This document shows, in pieces, positions 15,274 to 23,774 of a stretch of DNA of 64,000 bases. Position 1 is the stretch's first letter. Each line of letters begins with the position of its first letter. The position numbers were made by a program, and so were the translations under genes. Source of the DNA: Catellatospora vulcania (GTDB taxonomy: Bacteria; Actinomycetota; Actinomycetes; Mycobacteriales; Micromonosporaceae); NCBI RefSeq assembly GCF_009720385.1, contig NZ_WARX01000001.1, positions 248,001-312,000 on the forward strand. The letters are read 5' to 3'. A model generated the notes under the pieces. That model was not told where the DNA came from and searched no databases. It saw only the letters and a list, made by a program, of their open reading frames with translations.

Positions 15274-17025
15274 TCAGCTTTCGCGCCAGCGGTTGGTGAT
15301 GGGCAGGCGGCGGTCGCGGCCGAACGCCTTGAACGAGATCTTGGTGCCGGGCGCGGACTGGCGGCGCTTGTACTCCGCCCCGTCGACCAGCCGCAGGATC
15401 CGGTCCACCAGCGCCGGGTCGTGCCCGTCGGCGACCAGCTCGTCGCGGCCCTGGTCGCCGTCGACGTAACCGGCCAGGATCGCGTCCAGCTGCTCGTACG
15501 GCGGCAGCGAGTCGGTATCCAGCTGCCCCGGGCGCAGCTCCGCGCTCGGCGGCTTGGTGATCGAGTTCTCCGGGATGACCTCGCCGACCGTGTTGCGCCA
15601 GTGCGCGAGCTTCCACACCAGCGTCTTCGGCACGTCCTTGAGCGGGTTGAACGCGCCCACCGAGTCGCCGTACAGCGTCGAGTAGCCCACGGCCAGCTCG
15701 CTCTTGTTGCCGGTGGTGAGCACCAGGTGCCCTTCCTGGTTGGACAGCGCCATCAGGATCACCGCGCGCACTCGCGCCTGCAGGTTCTCCACGGCCAGGC
15801 CGGACAGGTTCAGGTTGGACAGGAAGGCGTCCACCATGTGCTGGATCGGCTCGACCCGGTAGTCGAGGCCGGTGAGGCGGGCCATCTCGGCGGCGTCGTC
15901 GCGGGAGTGCTGCGACGAGTGGCCGCTGGGCATGGATACGCCGACGACGTGCTCGGCCCCGAGCGCGTCCACCGCGATGGCGGCGACGACCGAGGAGTCG
16001 ATGCCGCCGGACAGGCCCAGCAGGACCGACTTCGCGCCGTTCTTGCGTACGTAGTCGCGCAGGCCCATCACCAGGGCGTTCCACACCTCGGCCTCGTCGG
16101 CGAGGCGGTCGGCGAGACCCGCGTCGGCGGCAGGTCCCTCGGGGGCCGCCCAGGAGGTGGTCAGCGGGACCCGGGCGACGCGCATGGTGCCCAGGTGCCC
16201 GGCGGGGGCGTCCGGGTCGGCCTCGGGCAGGTGCAGGTCGTGCACGAGCAGCGCCTGGTGGAACTGCGGGCCGCGGGCCAGCAGCGTGCCGTCCGTGGCC
16301 ACGATCATCGAGTCGCCGTCGAAGGTCAGCTCGTCCTGGCCGCCGATCATGTTGACGTACGCCACGGCCGCCCCGGCCTCGGCGGCCCGGCGCTGCACCA
16401 GCGGCAACCGCAGGTCGTCCTTGTTCAGCTCGTACGGCGAGCCGTTGATGTTGATCACGAGCCCGACCCGGGCCGACGCCGCCACCGCGAACGGGCCGCC
16501 CGCCTGCCAGATGTCCTCGCAGATGGTCAACGCGAGGTCGGCCTGGCTGCCGTCGGCCCACTGCGCCCGCACCACGGTCAGCGTGTCACCGGGCACGAAG
16601 TAGCGGTCCTCGTCGAAGACGCCGTAGTTGGGCAGGTGGTGCTTGTCGTAGCGGGCGGCGACCACGCCGCGGTGCAGCAGCGCCAGCGAGTCGCGGGGGC
16701 CGACCGGGGAGGTCGAGTCCGCGCCGAGCCGCGCCGGGCCGTCCGCGTCCAGGTAACCCACGATCACGGCCAGCTCGCCCAGCCCGTCGGCGGCCAGGTC
16801 GGCGGCCAGCTTCAACAGCGCCTGCTGGGAGGCCTCGACGAAGGACTGCCGGAACACCAGGTCCTCGACCGGGTATCCGGTCAGCATCATCTCCGGGAAG
16901 GCGACCAGGTGCGCGCCGGCGTCGGCGGCCCGCGCGGACCACTCGCGCACGATGGCGGCGTTGCCGGCGAGGTCGCCGACCGTCGGGTTGACCTGGGCGA
17001 GAGCGAGACGCAGCGTGGCGGTCAT
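15274..17025 (-). CDS. nadE: Glutamine-dependent NAD+ synthase
   Basis: The ATG at 17025 gives 583 residues; a frame open further upstream runs through a palindromic repeat and was not used. The N-terminal nitrilase-type glutaminase (about 1-275) has the triad Glu45 (FPEMMLTGYP), Lys in DKHHLPNYGV and Cys in LTICEDIW. The C-terminal synthetase carries the PP-loop SGGIDSSVVAAI and the NKSELAVGYSTLYGD motif. It amidates nicotinic acid adenine dinucleotide to NAD+ using ammonia channelled from glutamine. Confidence 0.96.
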   Translation of the reverse strand: MTATLRLALAQVNPTVGDLAGNAAIVREWSARAADAGAHLVAFPEMMLTGYPVEDLVFRQSFVEASQQALLKLAADLAADGLGELAVIVGYLDADGPARLGADSTSPVGPRDSLALLHRGVVAARYDKHHLPNYGVFDEDRYFVPGDTLTVVRAQWADGSQADLALTICEDIWQAGGPFAVAASARVGLVININGSPYELNKDDLRLPLVQRRAAEAGAAVAYVNMIGGQDELTFDGDSMIVATDGTLLARGPQFHQALLVHDLHLPEADPDAPAGHLGTMRVARVPLTTSWAAPEGPAADAGLADRLADEAEVWNALVMGLRDYVRKNGAKSVLLGLSGGIDSSVVAAIAVDALGAEHVVGVSMPSGHSSQHSRDDAAEMARLTGLDYRVEPIQHMVDAFLSNLNLSGLAVENLQARVRAVILMALSNQEGHLVLTTGNKSELAVGYSTLYGDSVGAFNPLKDVPKTLVWKLAHWRNTVGEVIPENSITKPPSAELRPGQLDTDSLPPYEQLDAILAGYVDGDQGRDELVADGHDPALVDRILRLVDGAEYKRRQSAPGTKISFKAFGRDRRLPITNRWRES

Positions 17026-17121
17026 GCCCTCATCTTCTCGCACACCCCACCCGCCGCGTGTTTCCCACCAGGCGTGTGCCCTGCCACAGTCCCGCCCGAC
17101 CCCTTCCGGTCGGCCCGCCCC

Positions 17122-17261
17122 ATGATCGCTCGACTTGCCAGGCACCTGAGCGTATCTTGCGACCGCATTCGCCCACCTGCCAGGCAAGTCGGGCGATCAT
17201 GGGCGGGTCTGGGGCGCGCGGGACCGCATTCGGCCACTTGCCAGGCAAGTCGGGCGATCAA
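17122..17261. repeat. Dispersed palindrome family D, copy 1, with an internal 40-bp tandem-type duplication
   Basis: The left arm 17122-17144 and right arm 17178-17200 form a 23-bp near-perfect inverted repeat containing CTTGCCAGGCA. The right half, from GACCGCATTCG to GGGCGATCA, is repeated at 17222-17261 with about four changes. ACTTGCC-A-GGCAAGT in the last copy is itself a palindrome. The terminal GATCA supplies the stop codon of the minus-strand antiporter gene. A second copy of the family is at 41887-41964. Confidence 0.8.
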
Positions 17262-18307
17262 GCGGGGGTGCGGGTGCGGGCGCGGCGGTCGAGGAGGTGG
17301 TTTGCGGCGTAGTGGGTCAGGTTGGTGACCAGGACGGCGGGGGCGACGACGGCGACCACGCCGGCGAACTGGGCTTCCAGGCGCAGCGCGAGGATGATCG
17401 CGGTGATCCCGTTCTGCTGGGCGAAGGCCAGGTGCAGCCGGTCGGCGGCGGGCATGTTCCGGGTGAGCAGCCAGCCGACCAGGATCTGCGCGGCGAACGC
17501 GGCCACGCCCAGGCTGATGCCCTGCGGCAGCGCGATCCCGCCGATGAGCAGCAGCCCGAGCAGCACCGTCGCGGCGTACAGCGCGCCCTGGGTGATCCGG
17601 GGGAGCAGCCGTTCCAGCCAGGCGGGGCGCAGGAACAGGCCGACCAGCGCGAGGCCGAGCATCCAGAACTGCCACACCGCCACGGCCACGGCGAGCGCGA
17701 GCAGGGCGGTCGCCCAGCGGGGCCGATTCCGGACGCCGTACCGCCACAGCAGCCACACCAGGCCCGCGAAGGCGAGATTCAAAGCCAGATCCGCGGCGTA
17801 CGCCAGCAGCCCGTCCGCGACGTGCACCCCCTGCGCGCCGGGCGTGCCCAGGCCGAACGTGTCGACCGCGACAGCGGCGGCGTACACGGTGAGCACCACC
17901 GTGATCGGGTCGTCGAACGAGGACCACGCGGCCAGCACGGTGCGCGCCCGCGGCGAGAGCCGGTCGTCGCCCAGCAGTGCGGCGACCGACAGCGGGTCGA
18001 TCTGCGCCACCACGATGCCCAGCAGCAGGAACAACGGGTCCTGCCAGGCCAGCGCGAGGGCGACGCCGATCACGGCGGCCTTGACGACCACGCCGACGGT
18101 GACCGCGGTGACGATGAGCCGACGGTCCTGCCGGGCGGCCGCGAGGTCGATGCCGTACGTGCTGCCGTACAGGCCGATCGCCAGCAGGGCCGCGGTGGCC
18201 AGCAGGTAGGGCGTCGAGTCGGTGGCGTCGGCGATCCGGACACCGGTGACCGCGGCGGTGCCGAGGCCGATCAGGACGGCGAGGGCGAGCCAGGCCAGGC
18301 GGCGCAA
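17258..18307 (-). CDS. Cation:proton antiporter-like membrane protein
   Basis: The 349-residue product has roughly ten hydrophobic helices. AQIDPLSVAAL (101-111) resembles the ATDPVxV motif of CPA-type Na+/H+ antiporters and FDDPITVVL (131-139) their ion-binding helix. No cytosolic regulatory domain follows. The TGA stop is formed by the last bases of a family D repeat. The gene is 10 bp downstream of the next minus-strand membrane protein gene (18318-19262), so the two probably share a transcript. The ion specificity is unknown. Confidence 0.8.
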   Translation of the reverse strand: MRRLAWLALAVLIGLGTAAVTGVRIADATDSTPYLLATAALLAIGLYGSTYGIDLAAARQDRRLIVTAVTVGVVVKAAVIGVALALAWQDPLFLLLGIVVAQIDPLSVAALLGDDRLSPRARTVLAAWSSFDDPITVVLTVYAAAVAVDTFGLGTPGAQGVHVADGLLAYAADLALNLAFAGLVWLLWRYGVRNRPRWATALLALAVAVAVWQFWMLGLALVGLFLRPAWLERLLPRITQGALYAATVLLGLLLIGGIALPQGISLGVAAFAAQILVGWLLTRNMPAADRLHLAFAQQNGITAIILALRLEAQFAGVVAVVAPAVLVTNLTHYAANHLLDRRARTRTPA

Positions 18308-18317
18308 CGTGTACCCC

Positions 18318-19262
18318 CTAGGTGTTCTGCTGGGTGATGGGCAGGCGGCCGGAGCGCCGCCGCAGCTCGACGGAGAGCTTCTCCAGGGCGTCGTCGGCGG
18401 TGTGGATCTGGGCCTGGTCCAGGGTGACGCCGATGACGTGCACGGCCGGGCTGCTGTTGATCATGTAGTAGTAGATCGCGCCCTGCTCCACGTCGAAGAC
18501 CATGCGGATCAGCGGACCCGTCTCCAGCGGGCTGAACCGCCCGTCCAGCTCCGCCATCAGGTCGATGATCTGCGGCCCGTTCTCGTGGTACTTCTCGCGC
18601 CGCTGCGCCTGGGTGGTCTCCACCGGCTGGAAGTCCTCCAGGCGGTCGAAGACGTCGATGGCGAAGACCTGGTTGCGGCCCTCGTAATAGGCGACGTAGT
18701 GCAGCACGTCCAGGCTGAGCGCGGCCCGGCAGGCGTCGAAGTACTTGGTGTGCTTGGCGGTGTCGTAGCGGCCCTGGGCGCGTACGAACGAGACCGTCTC
18801 GATCGGCAGCGGCTCGCGCGGGGCGGGGATCGCGACCGCCTCCGCCACCGGAGCCTCGACCCGGAAGTAGAACCAGCCCATGGCGAACACCGACAGGCCC
18901 AGGATCAGGGTGATCATGCCGACGATGCCCTCGATCGGGTCGCCGCGCAGCCACTCGGGCCGCGCCGCCTGCAGGAAGCCCTGGGTGGCGGTGGCGAAAC
19001 CGGCGACGATGAGGAAGCCCGCCCGCGCCCGCTGGAAGACGATGCGGCCGACCTGCGAGGCGTACAGGATCGCCGCGCCGACGCCCAGCACCATGGCCGT
19101 GATGGCGGTGCGCAGGTAGTCGAAGTCCTCGTTGTTCAGCACCGCCAGCAGGATCTCGCCGAGCAGCGGGATCGCGAACGACCCGGCGAGGATGCCGGCG
19201 AACCGCTCCGCCCAGACCGCTTTCGGCTGCGCGGGCGCGTTGTCAGACGGGGGCATGGACAC
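18318..19262 (-). CDS. Four-helix membrane protein with large soluble C-terminal domain, unknown
   Basis: The 314-residue product starts at ATG 19262 (Met3 also possible). Four hydrophobic stretches lie in the first 135 residues (near 22-42, 50-72, 80-98, 112-132). The remaining 180 residues form a soluble domain with the motif YYEGRNQVFAIDVFDRL and C-terminal ligand-like features (AIYYYMINSSPAVHVIGV). I do not recognise the family. It is probably cotranscribed with the antiporter. Confidence 0.75.
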   Translation of the reverse strand: MSMPPSDNAPAQPKAVWAERFAGILAGSFAIPLLGEILLAVLNNEDFDYLRTAITAMVLGVGAAILYASQVGRIVFQRARAGFLIVAGFATATQGFLQAARPEWLRGDPIEGIVGMITLILGLSVFAMGWFYFRVEAPVAEAVAIPAPREPLPIETVSFVRAQGRYDTAKHTKYFDACRAALSLDVLHYVAYYEGRNQVFAIDVFDRLEDFQPVETTQAQRREKYHENGPQIIDLMAELDGRFSPLETGPLIRMVFDVEQGAIYYYMINSSPAVHVIGVTLDQAQIHTADDALEKLSVELRRRSGRLPITQQNT

Positions 19263-19344
19263 ACCTTGGGGGAGGGGTGGGGCCGGATCAGGCCGAGATC
19301 CCCGCCATCCTAAACGGACGCCTCAATGGTGATCAATGTCCAGG

Positions 19345-20166
19345 TCAGCCCTGCGGCCTCGGCTGTGCGCCGCCGAGGGTGATGGGCAGCAGCTTCTTCG
19401 CGGCCTGCTCCAGCAGCCCGGTGAACCGGCCCAGGTCGGCGACCGCGCCCCGGCGTTCGCCGGACTCCATCTCGCGCAGCATCGACAGCACCCCGCCGAC
19501 CCGGCCCAGCGCCAGATATCCGGTCATCGTGCGGTCCTTGCCGGTGAGCGTGAACCGCAGCGCGTACGCGTCGCCCTCCAGCTTCAGCAGGTCCGCCGGG
19601 AGCCGGTCACGGGGCACGTCCTCGACGCGTACCCGCACCGCCGTGCCGTCGTCGAGCACCGCGTTGAAGTCCCGGCAGCGCTGGCCCATCCGGCGCAGCT
19701 CGTTCAGGGTGCCCAGGGCGCCGTCGCCGGAGAAGGTGCTGAGCACCTGCGTTATCAACGTCGGTCCGCGGTGCCCGGAGACCGCCTGGGCGGAGGGCTG
19801 CACGCGGGCCTTCGGGTGGGTGGCCACCGTCGCCGCGGCCGTGCGGATCAGCTCGTCCGGCGCGCCCAGCAGGGCCGCGCAGCGCTCCGGCCGGGGCGCG
19901 CGGACCCGCGGCGACGGGCTGGGCAGCTGCGGGGCGTAGCTGGCCGGCAGGTCGACCTCGGCCAGCAGCGCCGCCTGCAGCTGCGGCTGGGTGGCGGTGA
20001 TCGGCAGGGTCTTGCGGATCGCCTCGGTCGCCTGGGCCTGCTGCTGGCGATGCGTCGCGCCGAGCACCCCGGCCAGGGTGAGCGCGCCGATCAGCAGCCC
20101 ACCCAGGGCGATACCGCCCGCGATGGTGCGGTGGCGCACCGGGAAGAGGGAGTCCAGGCGGTTCAT
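19345..20166 (-). CDS. Membrane-anchored extracellular protein, unknown
   Basis: The 273-residue product has a short cytoplasmic N-terminus (MNRLDSLFPVRHR) and one signal-anchor helix (about 15-36, IAGGIALGGLLIGALTLAGVL). The exported domain holds two Cys (RCAALLG and RCRDFNAVL) that could form a disulfide, as in the PknH-type sensor or lipoprotein folds of actinobacteria. The family was not identified. It is divergent from glnA2. Confidence 0.75.
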   Translation of the reverse strand: MNRLDSLFPVRHRTIAGGIALGGLLIGALTLAGVLGATHRQQQAQATEAIRKTLPITATQPQLQAALLAEVDLPASYAPQLPSPSPRVRAPRPERCAALLGAPDELIRTAAATVATHPKARVQPSAQAVSGHRGPTLITQVLSTFSGDGALGTLNELRRMGQRCRDFNAVLDDGTAVRVRVEDVPRDRLPADLLKLEGDAYALRFTLTGKDRTMTGYLALGRVGGVLSMLREMESGERRGAVADLGRFTGLLEQAAKKLLPITLGGAQPRPQG

Positions 20167-20340
20167 GGGCGCTCCTTGCGCATCGAGGGGAGCTCCGTGT
20201 CACTGACCCTTCCAACGGGGTGAAGGGCGTCGAAGTTGCGGCATCACCGTGCTCCGGCGTACAGCTGGAGGATGGCGTAACGTGCGCGTAATGAGGCCGC
20301 GCCAGACTGGCCCGGAGATCTCGTCCGAGAGAGGCATGCC

Positions 20341-21693
20341 GTGGATCGTCAGCAGGAGTTCGTGCTGCGTACGCTTGAGGAGCGCGACATCCGCTTCGTG
20401 CGCCTCTGGTTCACCGACGTGCTCGGCACCCTGAAGTCGGTCAGTGTCGCCCCGGCGGAGCTGGAGGCGGCCTTCGAGGAGGGCATCGGCTTCGACGGCT
20501 CGGCCATCGAGGGCTTCGCCCGGGTGTACGAGTCCGACATGATCGCCATGCCGGACCCGACCACGTTCCAGGTGTTCCCGTTCGAGGGCGGCGGCTCCGG
20601 CGAGAGCGCCCGCATGTTCTGCGACATCCTCATGCCCGACGGCACCCCGAGCTGGGCCGACCCGCGCCACGTGCTGCGCCGGGCGCTGTCGAAGGCGGCC
20701 GACAAGGGCTTCACCTTCTACACCCACCCCGAGGTCGAGTTCTTCCTGCTCGCCGACGCGCCCGCGGACGGCGGCGTGCCGACCCCGGTCGACTCGGGCG
20801 GCTACTTCGACCACACCACGCACGCCATCGCCCGCGACTTCCGCCGCCAGGCGGTGCTGGCGCTGGAGCGCATCGGCATCTCCGTGGAGTTCAGCCACCA
20901 CGAGGTCGCCCCCGGCCAGCAGGAGATCGACCTGCGGTACGCGGACGCGCTGACCACCGCCGACAACATCATGACCTTCCGGCACGTGATGCGGGAGGTG
21001 GCGCTGTCGCACGGGGTGCGGGCCACCTTCATGCCCAAGCCGTTCACCGACCAGCCCGGCAGCGGCATGCACACGCACCTGTCGCTGTTCGAGGGCGAGC
21101 GCAACGCCTTCCACGACCCGGCCGACCCGCACAAGCTGAGCAAGACCGCCAAGGCGTTCATCGCTGGCGTGCTAACCCACGCGCGGGAGTTCACCGCGGT
21201 CACCAACCAGTGGGTCAACTCCTACAAGCGGCTGTTCCCGCAGATGATCCCGGACCGGATCAGCGAGGCCCCGGCGTACGTCTGCTGGGGCCACCTGAAC
21301 CGTTCCGCCCTGGTGCGGGTGCCCGCGTACGGCAAGCCGAACTCGGCCCGGGTCGAGGTCCGCTCGATGGACTCGGCCTGCAACCCCTACCTGGCCTTCG
21401 CGGTGCTGCTCGGGGCCGGTATGAAGGGCATCGAGGAGGGCTACGAGCTGCCCCCGGGCGCCGAGGACGACGTGTGGGCGCTGTCGAACGCCGAGCGCCG
21501 TGCGATGGGCTACTCGGCGCTGCCGGAGAACCTGTCCGAGGCGATCGACGTCATGGCCGGCTCGGAGCTGGTCGCCGACGTGCTCGGCGAGCACGTGTTC
21601 GACTTCTTCCTGCGCAACAAGCGCGCGGAGTGGGAGGAGTACCGGCGCGAGGTGACCCCGTACGAGCGGATCAAGTACTTGGGTGCGCTGTAG
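20341..21693 (+). CDS. glnA2: Type I glutamine synthetase, GlnA2-like (unadenylylated type)
   Basis: GTG 20341 gives 450 residues. GS motifs are present: WFTDVLG, GFDGSAIEGF, FYTHPEVEFFL, GSGMHTHLSLF and NRSALVRVP. Where GSI-beta has NLYDLP with the adenylylated Tyr, this protein has DVWALS, so it cannot be controlled by GlnE at that site. This matches M. tuberculosis GlnA2 (Rv2222c) and the Streptomyces GlnA2-4 group, some of which glutamylate polyamines or ethanolamine rather than ammonia. The true substrate is therefore open. Confidence 0.92.
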   Translation: MDRQQEFVLRTLEERDIRFVRLWFTDVLGTLKSVSVAPAELEAAFEEGIGFDGSAIEGFARVYESDMIAMPDPTTFQVFPFEGGGSGESARMFCDILMPDGTPSWADPRHVLRRALSKAADKGFTFYTHPEVEFFLLADAPADGGVPTPVDSGGYFDHTTHAIARDFRRQAVLALERIGISVEFSHHEVAPGQQEIDLRYADALTTADNIMTFRHVMREVALSHGVRATFMPKPFTDQPGSGMHTHLSLFEGERNAFHDPADPHKLSKTAKAFIAGVLTHAREFTAVTNQWVNSYKRLFPQMIPDRISEAPAYVCWGHLNRSALVRVPAYGKPNSARVEVRSMDSACNPYLAFAVLLGAGMKGIEEGYELPPGAEDDVWALSNAERRAMGYSALPENLSEAIDVMAGSELVADVLGEHVFDFFLRNKRAEWEEYRREVTPYERIKYLGAL

Positions 21694-21712
21694 ACAACCT
21701 GGCCTGACCCGT

Positions 21713-21739
21713 GCGGACGCCCGTGTTGCGGGCGTCCGC
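21713..21739. terminator. GC-rich hairpin after glnA2
   Basis: GCGGACGCCCG (21713-21723), loop TGTTG, then the exact complement 21729-21739. No U tract follows, which is common for actinobacterial terminators. It lies 20 bp after the glnA2 stop. Confidence 0.65.
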
Positions 21740-21777
21740 TAGCCTCCCGAGCGACATCGGATGCAGTGGAGGCGTAC

Positions 21778-22203
21778 ATGGTGCAGGACCTGGTCACGGG
21801 TGCGTGGCAGAGCGTGGTGTTCGGGGTGGCCGGGATCTGCCTGATGGCGGTCGGCTTCGTGGTGGTGGACCTGCTGACGCCGGGGCGCCTGCGGGAGCTG
21901 ATCTGGCACCAGCGCAGCAGCAACGCGGCGCTGCTGCTGGCCGCGAACCAGCTCGGCATCGCCCTCATCGTGTTCACCGCGATCTTCACCAGCTACGAGG
22001 ACTTCGGCAAGGGCCTGGCCTCGACGGTGATCTTCGGTGTGCTCGGCATCGGCCTGATGGCCCTGGCCTTCCTGGCCCTGGACTGGCTGACCCCGGGCCG
22101 CCTGGGCGAGATGATCGCCGAGATCGAGCCGCACCCCGCCGCCAAGGTCACCGCGGCCACCCACTTCGGCGCGGCCCTCATCGTCTGCGCCTGCATCGCC
22201 TGA
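21778..22203 (+). CDS. DUF350 membrane protein
   Basis: ATG 21778 lies 8 bp after a GTGGAGG Shine-Dalgarno and gives 141 residues (ATG 21766 is upstream of that). Two similar halves each contain a helix followed by DLLTPGRLREL or DWLTPGRLGEM and a second helix, the tandem arrangement of DUF350. The function is unknown; relatives are often coupled with glutathionylspermidine-like or membrane-stress genes. Confidence 0.85.
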   Translation: MVQDLVTGAWQSVVFGVAGICLMAVGFVVVDLLTPGRLRELIWHQRSSNAALLLAANQLGIALIVFTAIFTSYEDFGKGLASTVIFGVLGIGLMALAFLALDWLTPGRLGEMIAEIEPHPAAKVTAATHFGAALIVCACIA

Positions 22204-22231
22204 CCCGGCGCCACCAGCGCCTGCTCGCCCC

Positions 22232-22412
22232 GATCACCGTCGCGCCGTCCCGGCCGACGGTGATCGCCGTTTCCGGTCGGAAGTACGCCTGCGGGGCGGT
22301 GATCGCTGCTCGCGGGCGGAAAGTGCGGCCGTGCGCCGGTTCAGGGGCGAAGATCGCTGTTTGCGGTCAAAACCTGTGGTCAAAACGCAGATCTTGACAC
22401 GAAACAGCGATC
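22232..22412. repeat. Hairpin plus degenerate repeats ending in family C palindrome copy 2
   Basis: A perfect 11-bp inverted repeat (GATCACCGTCG, 22232-22242 with 22255-22265) follows the DUF350 stop and may terminate it. Three degenerate units beginning GATCGC occur at 22262, 22301 and 22352. The last forms family C copy 2, with arms GATCGCTGTTT (22352-22362) and AAACAGCGATC (22402-22412). Confidence 0.65.
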
Positions 22413-22415
22413 ATG

Positions 22416-22488
22416 ACCGGGAGCCGGGAGCCGGGAGCCGGGAGCCGGGAGCCGGGAGCCGGGAGCCGGAGCCGGAGCCGGAGCCGGG
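22416..22488. repeat. GGGAGCC heptamer tandem repeat (microsatellite)
   Basis: About seven consecutive GGGAGCC units grade into three or four GGAGCC hexamers, ending directly at the stop codon of the minus-strand gene at 22489. The array is expected to vary in copy number by replication slippage. It abuts but does not extend the coding frame. Confidence 0.9.
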
Positions 22489-23391
22489 TCAGCCGTGGGC
22501 GGCGAGGAGGTGGTCGCAGGCGGTGGTGAGGGCGGCGCGGAGGGGGGCGGCGCGGTCGGCGAAGGAGCGCTGGGCGGCGGCGTACTCGGCGCGGCCTTCG
22601 GGGGTTTCGATGCGGACCGGGGGGAAGCCCAGGTCGGCGAGGTCGTAGGGGCTGGCGCGCATGTCGAGTTCGCGGATCTCGCGGGAGAGGGCGAAGCAGG
22701 CGGTGACCAGCTCGCTCGGCACCAGCGGGGAGAGTTTGTAGGCCCACTTGTAGAGGTCCATGTTCGCGTGCAGGCAGCCGGGCTGTTCCAGGACCGGTTG
22801 CAGCTCGCGGGTGGGCTGGTGCGCGTTGAGGGGGCGGGCCGGGGCGGTGAAGAAGCGGAAGGCGTCGAAGTGGGTGCAGCGTACGCCCCGGTCCTGCACG
22901 ACCTCGGCGGTCGCGGCGGGCGACAGGCGCAGCGGCCAGGAGTTGTGCCGGACCTCCTGCTGGGTCTGCCGGTAGACCATGGCCCACTCGTGCATGCCGA
23001 AGCAGCCGAGCTGGGCGGGGCGGGAGGCGGTCGCGGCCAGCAGGTCGCGGATCCAGCGCACCGAGTCGGCCCGCTTGGCCAGCAGCGCGGGGTCGAGCCG
23101 CACCCCGCCGTCGACGGCGAGGTAGTCGCGGTCCGGCTCGCCGTCGCGCAGCAGCACGCCGTGGCCGGGGTGCCAGCGGCGCAGCTGCGCGGGCCGCAGC
23201 GAGTAGTACGTGAACAGGAAGTCGTGGACCGGGTGCTTCACGCCGTCGCGGCGGCGTGCCAGGTGCAACGCCAGCCAGCCGTCCACGAGGTTCTCGTGCG
23301 CCTGCCGGCGGGCACGCCAGACGTCGGGAGCCAGGATCTCGACGGCGGGCGCGGCGGTTTCCACCAGGCCAGGGTACCGAGTGGCGGGCAC
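22489..23391 (-). CDS. Conserved actinobacterial protein often annotated 3-methyladenine DNA glycosylase
   Basis: The 300-residue soluble product contains HDFLFTYYSLRPAQLRRWHPG and FGMHEWAMVYR, motifs I associate with a conserved actinobacterial family carrying the historical label 3-methyladenine DNA glycosylase. I see no helix-hairpin-helix or MPG-type active site, so that function is unverified. It has several Trp and His residues and a likely all-helical fold. It is divergent from padR with only 44 bp between starts; the shared control region holds a TAGTT-N5-AACTA palindrome. Confidence 0.7.
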   Translation of the reverse strand: MPATRYPGLVETAAPAVEILAPDVWRARRQAHENLVDGWLALHLARRRDGVKHPVHDFLFTYYSLRPAQLRRWHPGHGVLLRDGEPDRDYLAVDGGVRLDPALLAKRADSVRWIRDLLAATASRPAQLGCFGMHEWAMVYRQTQQEVRHNSWPLRLSPAATAEVVQDRGVRCTHFDAFRFFTAPARPLNAHQPTRELQPVLEQPGCLHANMDLYKWAYKLSPLVPSELVTACFALSREIRELDMRASPYDLADLGFPPVRIETPEGRAEYAAAQRSFADRAAPLRAALTTACDHLLAAHG

Positions 23392-23395
23392 TAGG

Positions 23396-23410
23396 TAGTT
23401 ACACCAACTA
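23396..23410. promoter_or_regulatory. Candidate PadR operator TAGTT-N5-AACTA
   Basis: TAGTT (23396-23400), ACACC, AACTA (23406-23410) is a perfect inverted repeat in the 44-bp divergent promoter between the 22489 gene and padR. PadR/PadR-like repressors such as LmrR bind AT-rich dyads of this form next to their own genes. This is the only AT-rich patch in the gap. Binding is inferred. Confidence 0.6.
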
Positions 23411-23435
23411 GCTTGCTGTGCTACCGTCTCGCGCC

Positions 23436-23774
23436 ATGGAGCTGGAGCGGCGCAGTCAATGGCTGCGGGGAGTGCTCGACCTGTGCGTGCTCGGCGTGCT
23501 CGCCCAGCGCGAGTCCTACGGCTACGAGCTGATCCAGTCGCTGCACGCGGCGGGGCTGGACGGCATCCAGGGCGGCACCCTCTATCCGGTGCTGCTGCGG
23601 TTGCAGCGTGGCGGTCAGGTTGCCGCGCACTGGCGTGAGGGCGGGTCGGGTCCGGCCCGCAAGTACTACCGGATCACCCCCGAGGGCGCCGAGACGCTGC
23701 GGCGTTCCGCCGCGGACTGGGAGTCCTTCGCGGGCGGGGTGAGCGCGATTCTGCGAGAGGTGGCGGCACGGTGA
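23436..23774 (+). CDS. PadR-family transcriptional regulator
   Basis: ATG 23436 gives 112 residues, the short PadR-s1 type. The winged-helix core LDLCVLGVLAQRESYGYELIQSL is followed by GGTLYPVLLRLQRGG and the wing segment RKYYRITPEGAETLR. It overlaps the ABC ATPase gene by GTGA, so it should repress the transporter operon it heads, probably relieved by the exported compound, by analogy with LmrR and multidrug ABC operons. Confidence 0.93.
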   Translation: MELERRSQWLRGVLDLCVLGVLAQRESYGYELIQSLHAAGLDGIQGGTLYPVLLRLQRGGQVAAHWREGGSGPARKYYRITPEGAETLRRSAADWESFAGGVSAILREVAAR

